From positions 1 to 13,864 of the forward strand of contig CAMGAZ010000016.1 in the NCBI GenBank assembly GCA_946008205.1: DNA of 13,864 bases, in the 5' to 3' direction. Numbering within the stretch: position 1 is the first letter of the stretch; each line of letters starts with the position of its first letter. Shown piece after piece: positions 13,017 to 13,864 of the stretch. The notes beneath the pieces are model-generated. The model saw only the letters and a program-made list of their open reading frames with translations, ran no database searches and was not told the DNA's origin. The position numbers and the translations under genes are program-made. Source of the stretch: an uncultured Clostridium sp. GTDB lineage: Bacteria; Bacillota; Clostridia; TANB77; CAG-508.

Positions 13017-13864
13017 ATGAGTACAAACGGAATTTTACTTAATCAAAATAATAATAATAATAATAAAATTTATAAAATTCAATCTTTATCTTATCAAGGG
13101 GAGCAAACAATTAGAGTTCTCAGTGATGATAGGCAACAAAATTTATATAATTTTAAAACTCCTGATATACAAAACCTAATTGACTTAAGGGTATTTGTTA
13201 CAGCAGATTCTATATCTTTTATTCCAAGTAATTCAGCATATTATACCATTGGACTTTATATTGGAGATGATCGTTTATATCAAAACACTTTTAAAGAAAA
13301 TGTAAAAGATAATTTTTCTTTACCTAAAACAATTCAACAAATTAAAAATAAAGAAATATCAGATATTACTCTTTATCTTAAAGGTAATAAAAACGAATCG
13401 GGTATATTAAAAAATTTTTCTTTAAATTTTTATGCTTATTATGCAATTGAACCAAAAAATTCTTTAGAAGATATTAAAGAAAGTCCAAAATATATTTTTA
13501 ATCCTTTATTATTAAGTAATAATCAATGGGAATTTATAAAAACGCAATGGACTAATAACTGTCGATTAGATTTTGCAGGTAATCTTTATGTATATTTAGA
13601 TTCTCGTAATGATTACGACCCTACTACAATAGGAACATTTGTTAATAAAGAAGCTCAGTGGATTAATTCTAAAAGTATCTATAAGGCAAATATAGAAACT
13701 AAATATTCAAGGTCTCCCAATATTAAATTTATAATTCAAGACGGCGGAGTTTATCACGAATATGATATAAAAAATATCGAAGCAGGTAAACAAACAACCA
13801 TATCTTTTGATATGTCTACAGTAACAGTTATAGATTTTTCTACAAAAAAATATCAGGTAGGATT
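13017..13864 (+). CDS. unknown ORF, possibly structural, 3' end outside window
   Basis: Open from ATG 13017 to the end of the window (282 codons and continuing), with AAAGGA (13002-13007) upstream. I do not recognise the product. It starts MSTNGILLNQ, has six consecutive Asn codons (AAT repeat, 13047-13064), and then long beta-rich, Asn/Tyr/Ile-rich sequence without catalytic motifs or a signal peptide. That composition is common in phage virion or receptor-binding parts, but this is only a guess. It is the first gene after the terminator. It uses almost only AT-rich codons and has no GCGC word, unlike the replication genes, so it likely belongs to another module. Confidence 0.8.
   Translation, partial: MSTNGILLNQNNNNNNKIYKIQSLSYQGEQTIRVLSDDRQQNLYNFKTPDIQNLIDLRVFVTADSISFIPSNSAYYTIGLYIGDDRLYQNTFKENVKDNFSLPKTIQQIKNKEISDITLYLKGNKNESGILKNFSLNFYAYYAIEPKNSLEDIKESPKYIFNPLLLSNNQWEFIKTQWTNNCRLDFAGNLYVYLDSRNDYDPTTIGTFVNKEAQWINSKSIYKANIETKYSRSPNIKFIIQDGGVYHEYDIKNIEAGKQTTISFDMSTVTVIDFSTKKYQVG

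Noticed and set aside
1..13864. tRNA or rRNA genes, att sites, insertion sequences
   Set aside because: I found no cloverleaf-like segment with TTC-loop and acceptor stem, no rRNA-like stretch, no transposase and no flanking inverted repeats.

Overview
The window looks like a stretch of a large, AT-rich (roughly one third GC) bacteriophage or prophage genome from an anaerobic Firmicutes host, probably gut-associated. The reasons are a tight one-strand gene array on +, strong AGGAGG-type ribosome binding sites, start/stop overlaps (TAATG, ATGA), phage nucleotide-metabolism genes, a class III (strictly anaerobic) ribonucleotide reductase, and several small phage-only families. No gene is supported on the - strand.

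Layout. Bases 3-3364 hold the C-terminal part of a DnaE-type replicative polymerase, an unknown 121-aa protein, a guanylate kinase and a PhoH-family ATPase. Bases 3376-7386 are one nrdD gene broken up by two selfish elements. A 295-aa intein with a LAGLIDADG endonuclease (3907-4791) sits inside the conserved MPN/CCLI motif. Only 141 nt later a 1,011-nt group I intron (4933-5943) follows, with a tandem-HNH endonuclease gene inside it. After protein and RNA splicing the exons give a 704-codon NrdD with ATP cone, active-site cysteine, zinc site and glycyl-radical site, except that codon 311 is an ochre TAA. nrdG abuts it. Bases 7925-8931 hold a small membrane protein (also interrupted by TAA) and two unknown proteins. 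Bases 9005-11119 hold a beta-helix/Gp49-66 fusion and two phage accessory proteins. Bases 11133-12162 hold a dUTPase overlapping a RuvC-like resolvase. Bases 12234-12913 hold a holin-like protein and a small unknown protein. A strong intrinsic terminator (12928-12964) closes this unit, and a new unrecognised ORF starts at 13017 and runs off the end.

How it works together. The polymerase, Gmk, NrdDG and Dut would supply and police dNTPs for phage replication in an anaerobe, and the RuvC-like enzyme would resolve branched DNA. Most genes appear to be co-transcribed towards the terminator at 12.93 kb.

Most interesting points: an intein and an intron nested side by side in one essential gene, with both boundaries readable to the base; three in-frame TAA codons within 2.9 kb in otherwise intact genes; and a striking excess of GCGC words in the core genes that is absent from both selfish elements and from the ORF after the terminator.
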